DNA of 64,000 nt from Leptospira jelokensis (GTDB lineage Bacteria > Spirochaetota > Leptospiria > Leptospirales > Leptospiraceae). The stretch covers positions 1-64,000 of the forward strand of contig NZ_RQGH01000035.1 in the NCBI RefSeq assembly GCF_004769635.1, given 5' to 3'. How positions within the stretch are numbered: the first letter of the stretch is position 1; each line of letters starts with the position of its first letter. This document shows, in pieces, positions 43,079-51,252 of this stretch. A program made the position numbers and the translations under genes. A model generated the notes under the pieces. It was not told the origin of the DNA. It did not search any database and saw only the letters and a program-made list of their open reading frames with translations.

Positions 43079-43510
43079 ATGAATGAACTTGTCGATTTAT
43101 TCTTTGATAAATTTCAAATGGCGATGACCAAATTGAATCCCAATTGGCAAGAACAAGCCATGGATCCAGATGTTTCGACTTCAGTTGAATTGCAGAAGAA
43201 TAAAATTATGGCGGTCAAATGGGTGATATCCTCCTCAAAGGATTCTCAGAAACTTGATAAAGTATTGAAGGAAGTCTCGAAAGAGGAAGGTTTCGAATTG
43301 ATAGAGGAATTGCTAAAAAGAAGGATCCAGAAAAGTAAAATTTCTCAAGCTCAATATGAAGCAGGGAATTACAAGAAGGAACACATTCGACTTCATGGAC
43401 TGGATATTGCAATTGAGAACAAGAAAAATACTTATCGAAAAGGAACTGCAAAATCTATTTCGACTTCGGATATATCAAAGGGACAGTCGGAGCTGATGGA
43501 GATCAGTTAG
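43079..43510 (+). CDS. N-terminal part of a frame-broken polyvalent protein (pyrophosphatase-like domain start)
   Basis: 143 residues. The stretch QYEAGNYKKEHIRLHGLDIA, then ENKKNTYRKGT, opens the inorganic-pyrophosphatase-like (InPase) domain of phage polyvalent proteins. After KGTAK the frame loses similarity. In the -1 frame, from AAAA at 43450-43453, the expected continuation appears (KIYFDFGYIKGTVGADGDQL, DVFLGPDKNSEIVFIINQI) and joins the next gene without a stop. So 43079-45786 is probably one gene of about 900 residues, broken by decay, recoding or a missing base. Confidence 0.7.
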   Translation: MNELVDLFFDKFQMAMTKLNPNWQEQAMDPDVSTSVELQKNKIMAVKWVISSSKDSQKLDKVLKEVSKEEGFELIEELLKRRIQKSKISQAQYEAGNYKKEHIRLHGLDIAIENKKNTYRKGTAKSISTSDISKGQSELMEIS

Positions 43511-43602
43511 ATGTTTTTCTAGGACCAGACAAGAACTCCGAAATAGTTTTTATCATAAATCAAATCGATCCTAAATCCAATGAATTTGATGAACACAAAG
43601 TA

Positions 43603-45786
43603 ATGTTAGGATTTACTTCTGTCGATTCGGCAAAAGAAGGATATCTCAAAAACTACGAAACAAACTGGAAAGGATTTGGATCGATTATTCCTCTCACGCT
43701 AGAGCAATTTAAGGAATGGCTTGAGAAAGGTTCCCAAAAAGAAGAATTAAAAGATCTCAGATTGAGTTTCCTTAAATCAAAGTTAGTTGAAATTCGAAAA
43801 TCAGTCCTTGTCCCGGAGTCGGTCCTAGTCCATGGCAAAAATGGGAATTACTATTCAACAAGATTGGTTAGAAAAGATCGAGATGCAGAAACATTCCGAT
43901 TGAGAGCGGAAAGAAACAAAAAATTAAAACCTAAACCCTTCTCCGAAAAACCTTCTTACAAAGTTAAAAAAGGAGATGAGGTCGTTGGGAATCTAATAAC
44001 CAATATCAAGAATATACTTATTTCAAATGGTTTGGATTCTAAAGCAAAGGAATTCGTTGATTTAGCTTATATAGCAGAAACCACAAATGATATTTATGAA
44101 ATCGCCAAAGACTTCATAAAAATTGAAGGAGAGGCGGCACATCGAAAAACAGAGGAAGATGAAATGACATTATTTCGTTCAGAAATTGAATCAAGTATAC
44201 AATTTGATGGTAGGACTGAGGAATTAATCGGGAAGCTTCGGATTATAATGAAAGGTGGTCGCCATCGGGAAGAGGGCGAAGAGTGGATCCAGCCATCTGG
44301 CCGTAAGGTGACAAAGAAGGGAGGAAAAGTTGTTCCTGTTGGACAAGGTAAGCGACTTCCAAATGGCTTAAGAACTAAAGAGAAATCAAAAACAGGTGAA
44401 CTTAAGGTAGTCATAAGAGACGATTTTGATGTTTCAAAGTTAAAGTATGGTTTCAAGTTTGAGAAGAATGGAAAGCAATTTGAGTACGTTTCTGGTCCCA
44501 ATAAAAGAGAAGATGGAAAGTTAGAAGCTGTATTCAGAGCAATTGAAGCTGGTGAACAAATATCAGAGACGATCTCCTCTGCACTAGAATCAGGAAAAAA
44601 AGGCAAATTCTATGACGCTGCGAAAAAGGCAGTCGATTCATCTAAGAAATCCGAAGAGAAGACTTCGAAAGAGAAAGGCATTGATGTTCCAAACAAATTA
44701 CCTTTCGGACAAATTCAGAGAATCAAACAATATACAGACGAGAAAGATTTTGATAAAGAGCAAGTAACCTCTTTAAAGCAAAGAATTCTTGAGAATGGGT
44801 TTGATCCAGCATTTCCGATCATGGTCGATAAAAAAGATGGAAAGTATACTGTTGTCGCTGGCCATCACCGTCATATGGCAGTTGAGCAATTGATCCAAGA
44901 AGGTAAATTGCCAGAGAATTTCCAGATTCCCGTTGTCTTAAAAGAATTTGCATCGGATAACGACAGATTAGCGGCGCAGGTCGCGGAAAACCAAAGAAGG
45001 GATGTCCTTCCAACCGATGAAGCTTTAGCATATGGGAAGATGAAAGAAAATGGATGGGATGACAAGAAGATCGCGGAAAAGTTAGGAAAGAAGCCAGGGG
45101 AAGTTCAGAAACGACTTGCTCTAAATAATTTAGATAAGGATCTTTTCGAGCTGGTTAAAAGAAAAGATCGAAGTTTACCACTTGGAATTGCAGAAGTTCT
45201 TGGAATGTTTTGCGTCGACGATTCTGGAAATCCTTCAAAATCAATGCAACTTCGCGCGTTTAAATGGTACACAGAGAATCGAAGTAAATATCCGGGAAGG
45301 GGACCTTCGGTCGTTCAGTCATACATAAAAGAGCTAAAATCCGGAGACCTTGCCAATATGGATTGGGATTCCGTTGCAAGTGACACTCAGAAAGAAGCGT
45401 TGCGAGCTGTTGGTTCAACTGAAAAGGCAATCGCCAACAAGAAAATGTTAGATGGAATGATCGATACATTAATGAAATCCTACCAGCGAATACTTGGTGA
45501 CAATATCAATCAGCTTTCGCCACAAACTGCAAAGGAGCTCGCTGCTTCTTTGGCTGTAGCAGGTGGATCAACTGGAGCGACTCCAGTGATTGGTAAGTTA
45601 GAGGCTGTCATAAACGATCTCAATATCATTAAGAATGCTATTTCTACAAAATTAAAGGAAATAGAAAGTGATGCTCAAACTCCTATGATGTTTGGCTTTG
45701 CAAAAAGTACATTATCCAAAACTACTTCCCTTATAGAATTATTGAACCGTGAAAGGGAACGAATATCGCTTAGGAAAATTGCATGA
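43603..45786 (+). CDS. Polyvalent protein: InPase-like end, ParB-like nuclease domain
   Basis: 727 residues from the first ATG, but the coding frame extends back to about 43454. The start is the second half of an InPase-like domain (VMLGFTSVDSAKEGYLKNYE, TLEQFKEWLEKG). Near residues 366-480 is a ParB/Srx domain (LPFGQIQRIKQYTDEKDFD, TVVAGHHRHMAVEQLI, QVAENQRRDVLPTDEALAYG) with a following HTH-like KIAEKLGKKPGEVQKRLAL. Polyvalent proteins are packaged in virions and enter the host with DNA, protecting it or disarming defences. The last ATG-overlap couples it to the next small gene. Confidence 0.7.
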   Translation: MLGFTSVDSAKEGYLKNYETNWKGFGSIIPLTLEQFKEWLEKGSQKEELKDLRLSFLKSKLVEIRKSVLVPESVLVHGKNGNYYSTRLVRKDRDAETFRLRAERNKKLKPKPFSEKPSYKVKKGDEVVGNLITNIKNILISNGLDSKAKEFVDLAYIAETTNDIYEIAKDFIKIEGEAAHRKTEEDEMTLFRSEIESSIQFDGRTEELIGKLRIIMKGGRHREEGEEWIQPSGRKVTKKGGKVVPVGQGKRLPNGLRTKEKSKTGELKVVIRDDFDVSKLKYGFKFEKNGKQFEYVSGPNKREDGKLEAVFRAIEAGEQISETISSALESGKKGKFYDAAKKAVDSSKKSEEKTSKEKGIDVPNKLPFGQIQRIKQYTDEKDFDKEQVTSLKQRILENGFDPAFPIMVDKKDGKYTVVAGHHRHMAVEQLIQEGKLPENFQIPVVLKEFASDNDRLAAQVAENQRRDVLPTDEALAYGKMKENGWDDKKIAEKLGKKPGEVQKRLALNNLDKDLFELVKRKDRSLPLGIAEVLGMFCVDDSGNPSKSMQLRAFKWYTENRSKYPGRGPSVVQSYIKELKSGDLANMDWDSVASDTQKEALRAVGSTEKAIANKKMLDGMIDTLMKSYQRILGDNINQLSPQTAKELAASLAVAGGSTGATPVIGKLEAVINDLNIIKNAISTKLKEIESDAQTPMMFGFAKSTLSKTTSLIELLNRERERISLRKIA

Positions 45787-46007
45787 ACGAGAATGAAAAA
45801 AATATGACTCCCATAGAGCTCTTGGAGATTCGCTCCACTCTTACAGAAAGCTTACTTTTTGGTGTCCTTAGAAAAGTGACTTTCGAAGAAATTTTCAAAA
45901 AACTAGAAACTGTCTATTTAGAAAATGAATTACTGTTTAGATTTCTCGAATCCAAAAAACTGCAAAATGAATTTGAACAGTACTGTGAATTGGGAAGCTC
46001 AGATTGA
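45783..46007 (+). CDS. Small hypothetical late protein
   Basis: 74 residues, acidic, helical (ELLEIRSTLTESLLFGVLRK, EEIFKKLETVYLENELLFRF), no family recognised. Its ATG overlaps the end of the polyvalent protein by four bases (ATGA). It ends four bases from the convergent Zn-ribbon gene, so this is the last plus-strand gene before the inverted tail block. Confidence 0.5.
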   Translation: MNENEKNMTPIELLEIRSTLTESLLFGVLRKVTFEEIFKKLETVYLENELLFRFLESKKLQNEFEQYCELGSSD

Positions 46008-46011
46008 TCTC

Positions 46012-46197
46012 TTACCATTTGCCAACCGGGCATGATTGATTCGCCAGTTTCACTTTCGCTCTAACAAAACACATACAAGATGTGCATTGTTCTGCAAGAT
46101 GAAAGTTTTTCCAGACCAAACTGCAATCCAAGCAAGTTTGAAGTCTTTTTTCTGAAACAGATTTTTCTGCAAAAATGCTAGTTGAAGAACCTTCCAT
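46012..46197 (-). CDS. Small phage zinc-ribbon protein
   Basis: 61 residues. QTCLDCSLVWKNFHLAEQC, then TSCMCFVRAKVKLANQSCPV, gives a CxxC...CxxCxC...C pattern with a closing CPxGKW, common to small tail-region phage proteins of the DUF6171 type. Its function is unknown; it probably folds around zinc. Its start overlaps the preceding Cys-rich gene by 20 bases. It is the last gene of the minus-strand baseplate/fibre block. Confidence 0.65.
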   Translation of the reverse strand: MEGSSTSIFAEKSVSEKRLQTCLDCSLVWKNFHLAEQCTSCMCFVRAKVKLANQSCPVGKW

Positions 46198-46597
46198 TGA
46201 CTGTATACTCTCCTAAAATTGTCCATTGTAAAAATTCGTATTTATATCTTCGATATGTAGTTTTCCAATCCGGGATGTAACATGTGTTGCAGACAGCAAT
46301 TGGAGGACGGCAAAATAAATAGCAAAGAGGGAAAGCTCTTTCTCTTCTATCAAAGACCCAACCGTCTGGACAGGATGTACATCCCACTCCAAAATCACAA
46401 CATGCGGCATAATCACCTCCAAATGGAGGAATATTGATCTCCACTGGGTCCCCGAATCCTGGAGATGAACCGCATTGTCCACAATCAGTTACATTGGATC
46501 CTAAATCAACTTGGGAAATGACTGAATGCCATTCATTGCCTACAATATACGAACCTGTTGGGAAAACATCATACCTTGTATTCCCTATTTCCCCCAC
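46178..46597 (-). CDS. Cysteine-rich protein next to the tail fibre
   Basis: 139 residues with ten Cys in about 80 residues (DCGQCGSSPGFGD, YAACCDFGVGCTSC, LCYLFCRPPIAVCNTC). The start is a GTG with a strong GGAGGT six bases upstream. The end is aromatic and basic (YRRYKYEFLQWTILGEYTVN). The position after the fibre gene suggests a fibre tip or adhesin stabilised by disulphides or metal. Upstream the same frame is open into the fibre gene (GPTFGAFGGHWV). No known family was recognised. Confidence 0.6.
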   Translation of the reverse strand: MGEIGNTRYDVFPTGSYIVGNEWHSVISQVDLGSNVTDCGQCGSSPGFGDPVEINIPPFGGDYAACCDFGVGCTSCPDGWVFDRRERAFPLCYLFCRPPIAVCNTCYIPDWKTTYRRYKYEFLQWTILGEYTVNGRFFN

Positions 46598-46641
46598 CCA
46601 GTGACCTCCGAAAGCTCCGAAGGTTGGTCCGCTAGGTGGGG

Positions 46642-47502
46642 TTATGCGAAAGGGCGAAAAATACCGTCACCTTTATCCCAATATGCTAAATTCCCTTGAG
46701 TGCGAACGCGAAAGATTCCATCATCAAAACCTCCGCCAGGAATCGTTCTAATAAAATTCTTTGCCTGAGAGAATGAATAGAGGAAGTTTAATGCACCTAT
46801 GGCTGAAGTTCTACCAGGACCAGTGAATGCTGCTTCCAATTCTGCAAGACTTCCGATTTTGATATCATTTCCTAGATTTTGATCTAGAATTGAATTGGGT
46901 GCAAGACTTGAACCTTTGAATCCTTGGCCGTCATTCAAAGACTCTATTTCTCTTAGAACGACTGATAACGGTTCATTTGCTGCAGGTCTTTTGTATGTAA
47001 TCAAAGTCTGATAATAAACACTGTTCCCAGGATCTGAATTTGTTGTTTCATAAGTATTCTTAAGAAGAAATTTATGAATTTTTCTACTAGGTCCAACTTC
47101 AGATTGAAAAGTCTTGGAGCTTACTTTGAATAATTGCTTACTCACCGGATCTCCCAAAGTATCTTCTAACCGAAATTCTATTTTTCCCCAAACAGCATTA
47201 TCTGGAGGAGTAAAGATCCCACCAGGATATTGATAAATACCTGTCGAACTCAAAATTGCTCCAGGAGAAACTTCAAAGCTTGAAGCAGTTTGATTAAATA
47301 TTGTGAAACCAAAAGCTATGAATTCTTCTGGTTTCCCAAGGAATCCTTTTATCCCTTTCAGAAGTTCGGCAAATGCTGAATCGATGAGATTTGCACCCGA
47401 GAGTCTGTTTATATCCTCTGCATTTAACTTCTGTAATACATCGTGATGATAGAATTTTATTTCATTATTTTCAAGTGAAACGTCATTAGAAACTATTGTC
47501 AT
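46642..47502 (-). CDS. Tail fibre / receptor-binding protein
   Basis: 286 residues from the ATG at 47502, which overlaps the upstream stop as ATGA and has GGAGAAATTCA before it. The N-terminus resembles fibre adaptor regions (FYHHDVLQKLNAEDINRLSG, SAFAELLKGIKGF). Beta-rich repeats follow (FNQTASSFEVSPGAILSSTG, IYQYPGGIFTPPDNAVWGKI). The distal part is Gly/Ser rich and ends GIFRVRTQGNLAYWDKGDGI. Following baseplate J and gpI-like genes, it is likely the host-recognition fibre. Confidence 0.7.
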   Translation of the reverse strand: MTIVSNDVSLENNEIKFYHHDVLQKLNAEDINRLSGANLIDSAFAELLKGIKGFLGKPEEFIAFGFTIFNQTASSFEVSPGAILSSTGIYQYPGGIFTPPDNAVWGKIEFRLEDTLGDPVSKQLFKVSSKTFQSEVGPSRKIHKFLLKNTYETTNSDPGNSVYYQTLITYKRPAANEPLSVVLREIESLNDGQGFKGSSLAPNSILDQNLGNDIKIGSLAELEAAFTGPGRTSAIGALNFLYSFSQAKNFIRTIPGGGFDDGIFRVRTQGNLAYWDKGDGIFRPFA

Positions 47503-48107
47503 TGAATTTCTCCTATCCAAACTGCAGAGCCAGCTACTATGACTCTAAGAAGTTTTTCTATTTGTTGTTGAGTGATGAGATTTAAGTCAGGTGTAAAAAT
47601 ATAAACTCCACCTCGATCGAAAGTAGTGAAGGATTGTACGTTGGCTCCGAGGACTCCCGGTTCGATTATATCTAGATCAGTCGCAGAGTAATCCGATGTA
47701 AAGCCAACTTGATCAAAATTTAAAATCAAGAAGTCTGGCTTTGGAAAGATTGCCTGTAATGCAGGAAGGCTATTCATTGAGCTTAGGATGGTCCCGAGAA
47801 TATAACCTTTGAATTCATCATCATTAAATCCAATAGGCCTCGGTAGTCCAAATAACTTTCCCCATTCATCCAAAAACCATTCGGTCGAATTGGAAAATAC
47901 TGCAGAATCTGCAGTTCTTTCTTGGAAACGTAAATGCCATTCGAGTGAATTTACGATCGCACCTTTATTGATATCATTTATGTTTTGAATGGGATTTAAT
48001 TCGATTCTTTCCAAATCTCCAATTAACTCTCGAAAAATGATTCCCCTTGAGTTAAAGTTAGGTAGGTTAGAAAATAAATCCTTTGATAGTAATTCTCTTT
48101 CTTCCAT
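47499..48107 (-). CDS. gpI-like baseplate/tail protein
   Basis: 202 residues. The place after baseplate J, helical N-terminal half (FNSRGIIFRELIGDLERIEL, EWHLRFQERTADSAVFSN, EWFLDEWGKLFGLPRPIGFN) and C-terminal strands fit gpI-type tail proteins that join fibre to baseplate. The stop overlaps the fibre ATG by four bases; the start is one base after the J stop. The family match is by position and general pattern. Confidence 0.6.
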   Translation of the reverse strand: MEERELLSKDLFSNLPNFNSRGIIFRELIGDLERIELNPIQNINDINKGAIVNSLEWHLRFQERTADSAVFSNSTEWFLDEWGKLFGLPRPIGFNDDEFKGYILGTILSSMNSLPALQAIFPKPDFLILNFDQVGFTSDYSATDLDIIEPGVLGANVQSFTTFDRGGVYIFTPDLNLITQQQIEKLLRVIVAGSAVWIGEIQ

Positions 48108-48108
48108 A

Positions 48109-49365
48109 TTAAAGAGGGTCTACCTTTGTTGCAGTTCCATTTACAGAGCCTCCGGAAGTTCCACCGACTCTTGGTAATTCATTATTTTGAACTGTGACGT
48201 CAATAGGTGAGGGAAGAGGTAATAGGACTGGAACGCTATTTGAGGTTGCATTGAATACATTTCCTGGAAGCCATCCCCCAAACTCTGGAGCAAGCGCAGA
48301 TACTCTTCTTCCATAGGCAACTGTGATATTCACTCGATAGAAATCAAAATTAGCTTTGAGTATGGCACTTTCCATCTGCTGAATCAAAATATCAAAGCCA
48401 ACGGGAAGAGTATTTAAGAAGTTAACAAGCGCACTATTGGCAATACCTATTGCATCTGAAGTCGTTAGTCTGCTTGAAGAAAGAATTTCTAGTTCATATT
48501 CAACTACAATTCCAAGCACCGGAATGTTACCAACATAGACGCTTGTTCCGGCGGCAGCATACCCAGGAAAATTAGATGGATCGGAAAGATCTCCTACAAT
48601 TGTTTTCCTAACTAGGTCTAACAAAGATTCGGGTGGATTCGATGTTCCATCAGAAACGTAAATATTGATCCAATTTAGTTCAGGAAGACGAGTAATAGGA
48701 TTGATGTTTGTTTCTACTTGCGCTCCTGCAATTCCAGGAATGGAAACAACTGCATTATAAATTCCGAGTATTGTCGAACGTCCCAATGATAAAATGAATG
48801 ATTGAAACCTTTTTTCACGGGACTCTTCTGATTCAACTTCCGTACCACCATTGAAATCAAATGGATTCCATACTCTTGCACCAGTTGGTAGAGAGATGTT
48901 TATAGTGCCGAGACCATCTGAAGTATCTAATTCATTTGCTTTGATGTTATATTCTGTCCCTGGAAGGGCAGCGATTGCTTCCACTTCTACTGTAGTTTGG
49001 CCAACAGGGATTTCTGTGTCGCCAACCGTTTCGAATTCCAAGCCAAAAAGATCTATTTTGAATTTTGGAATAGGAACTGGACTTGTATGACCTTCATTGA
49101 AGATCCGAAAGATTCCAGTTGATCGAAGTCCAGGATTTCTAGAAAAACCAAAAGTCGAGAAAACTCCTTCGCGTATAGCATATTGGAAGCCACTTAGAGT
49201 ATTGACGTCACCTTGAGATAGGACAAATCCAATCGCCTCTAGGAAAGTAAGAAGCCTTGAACCAGGATTGAAATTCGAGAGCCTCGATTGCCTGGAAGAT
49301 AAGTAATCACGTAAAGAATCTACATAGGTATTTTGAGATGCAGGTCTGTATGGTCTTTTGGCCAT
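48109..49365 (-). CDS. Baseplate J-like protein
   Basis: 418 residues. Baseplate J signature: helical N-terminus (SQNTYVDSLRDYLSSRQSRL, NPGSRLLTFLEAIG), then VEVEAIAALPGTEYNIKANE, GGTEVESEESREKRFQSFIL, and STILGIYNAVVSIPGIAGAQ, VETNINP. A C-terminal extension is low-complexity (PRVGGTSGGSVNGTATKV). It forms baseplate wedges of contractile-tailed phages. It is the first gene of the minus-strand block, divergent from the LysM-gp25 gene across a 71-base gap with an inverted repeat. Confidence 0.9.
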   Translation of the reverse strand: MAKRPYRPASQNTYVDSLRDYLSSRQSRLSNFNPGSRLLTFLEAIGFVLSQGDVNTLSGFQYAIREGVFSTFGFSRNPGLRSTGIFRIFNEGHTSPVPIPKFKIDLFGLEFETVGDTEIPVGQTTVEVEAIAALPGTEYNIKANELDTSDGLGTINISLPTGARVWNPFDFNGGTEVESEESREKRFQSFILSLGRSTILGIYNAVVSIPGIAGAQVETNINPITRLPELNWINIYVSDGTSNPPESLLDLVRKTIVGDLSDPSNFPGYAAAGTSVYVGNIPVLGIVVEYELEILSSSRLTTSDAIGIANSALVNFLNTLPVGFDILIQQMESAILKANFDFYRVNITVAYGRRVSALAPEFGGWLPGNVFNATSNSVPVLLPLPSPIDVTVQNNELPRVGGTSGGSVNGTATKVDPL

Positions 49366-49389
49366 ACTTTATAATCTATCTCGCCTATA

Positions 49390-49410
49390 TATCGGAGAAG
49401 TTTTCCGATA
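49390..49410. promoter_or_regulatory. Inverted repeat in the divergent baseplate promoter region
   Basis: TATCGGA (49390-49396) and TCCGATA (49404-49410) are perfect seven-base arms with a seven-base centre. They lie between the starts of the divergent baseplate J and LysM-gp25 genes, so one regulator could control both late tail operons. Confidence 0.5.
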
Positions 49411-49436
49411 GGCTCCGAATACATAAACTTTGAAGA

Positions 49437-51251
49437 GTGATCTTTGGTTCTTACATTCCTAAAAATGCCTATGGATTTAGAATTTATAAAAAAGATTCAA
49501 AAGGCAAATTTCTCCTGTCAGACAATCCAATCCTGGATTACATCCAAACAGTAGGACCGAGTTCTTACGCTGAGCAATTTAAGTATCGAATTTCATACTC
49601 TCCTACATTCGGAAGCACTTCCGTAATTGATTTTGGCCAAGGTAACAATGAAATAAAAATAGATGGCGAATGGCATATTTACCATACACAGGCACCTCCG
49701 GATGTAAAGGCATGGTTAGACGGTTGTTCAACTTGGTATGAAAATGCCGCTGCTCAAGGTGCGAATAGAGTTCAATCGACAGTTTCCAAGTTTTCAGATC
49801 GATATACAAAAATGATTAATCCGAATATGCGATCTGGTAGAGAAGAGTTCTTTGATTTCTTGTTCTTACTCTACTTTTCTAGACAAACTAACAAATATCA
49901 GACAGAAACGAACATGTCTACTTTGGCAAAGGCACTTGAGCAGAATAGTGGGAAGGAGAGATTTAATTATAGAGATTATGCATTAGTTTTTGTCGATTAT
50001 GATAACCAACGGAACTTAGAAGTAATTCTTCCTCAGGATGGTTTCACATTTCAAAGATCAACATCGGATACTAATACTTATAAATACTCAATCAAGTTAG
50101 TTGTCTTAAATGACTTGCTAAAAATTGACAATAAACGTGTGTCAGCTCCTATAAATCCAGCCTTTACCCTAGCAGGTGTAATAAATGTTTTGGATACTCT
50201 GATTTCGCTCCCACTTGTTTTCACAGGAGCATTGGTAAATATTTCGAGTATCTTCTCATCAACTGTTTCCTCTCTCCGAGGTGTAAACGATAGAATAAAA
50301 ATCGTTCAGAAGCAAATGAAGGCTGATGGGAAATTAGCTCAAAGCACTTTCAATGGTGCACTCGATGAAGTAAAAAAATCATTAGGAGGAGGGAGTAAGA
50401 AACAATGGAATCCTGAAACTATATCTCAAGCAATAGACGATGCAATAAAAAATGAACGTAGAATAACAGCGGAGCTGCAGGAAAAGTTTGCTTCTGCTGA
50501 GAATAGTCTATCTGGACTTTTAGCATTTATGAGAGTCTCTATCCTTGGAAATTCTCAAAGCCAACAGAGCCAAGATGAATCTTCGATCATTCAAGATCCT
50601 TTATATCAATGGATTATCGATGCTCAAAGCTCAATAATATCCGCTCAAGCTGCAATTTTTTATGCAACTTCAGATATTGAGTTTAGGCCGATTGAAGTCA
50701 AGCCGGGAGATTCATATAACTCAATAGCTTCCGAAAGGCTCGGGAATAGAGAATTTGGAAGAGCTTTAGCGATTTACAATAAAGATCAATTTAGTAGTAC
50801 GATTAAGAGATCCTCAATCAAAATACCTTTTGGTTTCAACACTGGCATTTATTCGAAGTTACCTGAAAATCCTACAAGTAAAGACATGGAAATTGCTTTG
50901 CAGGGTATAGATATCAAGTTAACGGAAGGAAGGGATATTGCTGTTTCACCGAATGGTGATTTAGGAATTATATTTGGAGATGAGGCTGTAATAAACAATG
51001 TCCTTGATTTAATTGATTCTCCTGAAGGTTCCTGGTTAGCGCATCCAGAACTCGGAAATCCTATTCCTATCGGTGAGATACCCGACAGTAATCCTAGCAA
51101 TCTTGCTATAGAAAGGTTTATAGCTCAAATAAATGCTGATCCGAGGATAGAAAGTGTTTCATTTGAGGGAGTAACTCAGGAGGCAGATAATTTCTATTAT
51201 GTGTTTAATTTTCGATCTATTTTAGGGAAATCTTACTTCATTCAATTATAG
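49437..51251 (+). CDS. LysM-gp25 baseplate fusion protein
   Basis: 604 residues from a GTG. The N-terminal 300 residues are beta-rich (FKYRISYSPTFGSTSVIDFG, EWHIYHTQAPPDVKAWLDG) with a central hydrophobic/helical span. A LysM-like segment follows near 418-460 (IEVKPGDSYNSIASERLGNR, ALAIYNKDQF). The C-terminal ~110 residues are a gp25/W-like wedge domain (DIAVSPNGDLGIIFGDEAVI, FIAQINADPRIESVSFEGVT). It combines parts normally separate in Mu/P2-like phages, a tail LysM hub protein and a wedge protein. No RBS stronger than GAAG is seen before the GTG. Confidence 0.75.
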   Translation: MIFGSYIPKNAYGFRIYKKDSKGKFLLSDNPILDYIQTVGPSSYAEQFKYRISYSPTFGSTSVIDFGQGNNEIKIDGEWHIYHTQAPPDVKAWLDGCSTWYENAAAQGANRVQSTVSKFSDRYTKMINPNMRSGREEFFDFLFLLYFSRQTNKYQTETNMSTLAKALEQNSGKERFNYRDYALVFVDYDNQRNLEVILPQDGFTFQRSTSDTNTYKYSIKLVVLNDLLKIDNKRVSAPINPAFTLAGVINVLDTLISLPLVFTGALVNISSIFSSTVSSLRGVNDRIKIVQKQMKADGKLAQSTFNGALDEVKKSLGGGSKKQWNPETISQAIDDAIKNERRITAELQEKFASAENSLSGLLAFMRVSILGNSQSQQSQDESSIIQDPLYQWIIDAQSSIISAQAAIFYATSDIEFRPIEVKPGDSYNSIASERLGNREFGRALAIYNKDQFSSTIKRSSIKIPFGFNTGIYSKLPENPTSKDMEIALQGIDIKLTEGRDIAVSPNGDLGIIFGDEAVINNVLDLIDSPEGSWLAHPELGNPIPIGEIPDSNPSNLAIERFIAQINADPRIESVSFEGVTQEADNFYYVFNFRSILGKSYFIQL

Positions 51252-51252
51252 T

